A DNA stretch of 22,945 nucleotides from Verrucomicrobiota bacterium (GTDB lineage: Bacteria > Verrucomicrobiota > Verrucomicrobiia > Limisphaerales > AV2). The position numbers and the translations under genes were made by a program. Below the pieces are notes generated by a model that saw only the letters and a list, made by a program, of their open reading frames with translations, was not told the DNA's origin and did not search any database. The stretch is taken from contig QHOP01000040.1 in the NCBI GenBank assembly GCA_003219345.1, forward strand, positions 1-22,945, read 5' to 3'. This document shows, piece by piece, positions 22,320 through 22,945 of the stretch (position 1 is its first letter; every line of letters starts with the position of its first letter).

Positions 22320-22945
22320 ATGCGCGCAATGGTGCTCACCCGACCCCGGGAGTCGCTCCGCGAAACGGATTTGCCAACGCCCAAACCGCGCGTCGGCCAG
22401 GTCCTGGTCCGCGTTCGCGCCTGCGCCGTCTGTCGGACCGACCTGCATATCGTCGATGGCGAGCTGACTCAACCGAAACTCCCGCTTGTCCCTGGCCACG
22501 AAATCGTCGGTGAAGTCGTCGAGCGCGGCGAAGGAGCGGAACGGTTTGAAGTCGGCACGCGCGTCGGTATTCCTTGGCTGGGCTGGACGTGTGGCGACTG
22601 CCGCTTTTGCCGTTCCGGTCGCGAGAACCTTTGTGAGGAGGCCCGCTTCACCGGCTATACGCTGGACGGGGGCTACGCGGAATTCGTGCTGGCGGACGAG
22701 CGTTTCTGTTTCCCGCTGCCGGAGCTTTATTCCGACGCCGGCGCTGCGCCGCTGCTCTGCGCCGGTTTGATTGGCTATCGCGCGCTGGTCAAAGCCGGCG
22801 ATGCAAAACGGCTGGGCATTTACGGATTCGGCGCTGCGGCTCACATCGTCGCGCAGGTGGCGCACCATCAAGGACGCCAGGTTTACGCCTTCACGCGGCC
22901 GGGCGACCGCGAAGCCCAACAGTTCGCGCACAAACTCGGCGCGGC
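22320..22945 (+). CDS. Zinc-dependent alcohol dehydrogenase, cut by the window edge
   Basis: The first 208 residues of a medium-chain dehydrogenase, starting ATG at 22320 (MRAMVLTRPRESLRETDLP). Catalytic zinc ligands Cys38 (CAVCRTDLH) and His60-Glu61 (PGHEIVGEVV) are present, as is the four-cysteine structural zinc lobe Cys91, 94, 97, 105 (TCGDCRFCRSGRENLC). The cofactor-binding turn reads YGFGAAAHIVAQ, which fits the 'zinc-binding alcohol dehydrogenase family' branch (AdhA-like) where GFGAAAH replaces GxGGLGH. Transcribed away from the DUF1080 genes across a 214-base gap that should hold both promoters; no clear boxes seen. The C-terminus is outside the window. Confidence 0.92.
   Translation, partial: MRAMVLTRPRESLRETDLPTPKPRVGQVLVRVRACAVCRTDLHIVDGELTQPKLPLVPGHEIVGEVVERGEGAERFEVGTRVGIPWLGWTCGDCRFCRSGRENLCEEARFTGYTLDGGYAEFVLADERFCFPLPELYSDAGAAPLLCAGLIGYRALVKAGDAKRLGIYGFGAAAHIVAQVAHHQGRQVYAFTRPGDREAQQFAHKLGA

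Noticed and set aside
22317..22931. Minus-strand frame of 204 codons at the right end.
   Set aside because: The plus strand encodes an alcohol dehydrogenase with all zinc ligands; this is its antisense shadow.

Overview
The window looks like a chromosomal piece of a GC-rich member of the PVC group, most likely an uncultured Verrucomicrobium of the Pedosphaera/Limisphaera type. This rests on family content: DUF1592/1588/1585 cytochromes paired with DUF1552, PVC-type membrane-bound dehydrogenases, azurin-cytochrome c fusions, secreted DUF1080 proteins, and a dense load of short palindromic repeats. No rRNA, tRNA, CRISPR array, integrase or prophage was seen.

Layout. (1) Positions 3-5068 (+): the end of a DUF1592-type cytochrome gene, a DUF1552 gene with a twin-arginine-like leader, a small membrane-anchored protein, a broken ankyrin gene start, a RAYT (REP-associated tyrosine transposase) pseudogene between two ~195-bp BIME-like repeats, a full-length ankyrin-repeat gene whose own start was lost to the repeat, and a short C-terminal-type fragment gene. 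(2) 5083-7134 (-): a two-gene unit, metallopeptidase then ATP-grasp ligase. (3) 7135-7801: no gene, packed with repeats, including a remnant of a DUF559 endonuclease gene. (4) 7802-8593 (+): a nitrilase-family amidase; then another repeat cluster to 8949. (5) 8965-12324 (-): a 1119-residue fusion of an endonuclease Q-like PHP domain and a UvrD-type helicase, carrying three in-frame repeat insertions. (6) 12542-19012 (+): PVC dehydrogenase, secreted esterase, and a copper/heme electron-transfer protein whose 5' end is broken by a DUF559-plus-repeats cassette. (7) 19339-20559 (+): an RlmI-like rRNA methyltransferase with an in-frame REP hairpin. (8) 20618-22105 (-): two DUF1080 genes, the first truncated by a repeat. 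(9) 22320 to the edge (+): a zinc alcohol dehydrogenase, incomplete.

How it fits together. Regions 6 and 8 suggest an exported system that oxidises a sugar-like substrate: a propeller dehydrogenase, an azurin/cytochrome c electron acceptor, an esterase and two putative keto-glycoside hydrolases. That is inference from family membership and adjacency. Region 1 is a typical PVC cytochrome/DUF1552/ankyrin cluster of unknown role.

The most unusual feature is the repeat biology. Two analogous cassettes, repeat-RAYT-repeat (2353-3180) and repeat-DUF559-repeat (16310-17152), both sit at the 5' end of a host gene with a homologous N-terminal fragment on the other side. A separate repeat copy at ~7535-7717 carries the last codons of a DUF559 gene. 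This makes the DUF559 (Vsr-like) nuclease a candidate for a repeat-mobilising enzyme, parallel to RAYT. Other repeats have been absorbed in frame into essential-looking proteins. All similarity statements come from reading the sequence by eye and from recalled family knowledge; no search was run.
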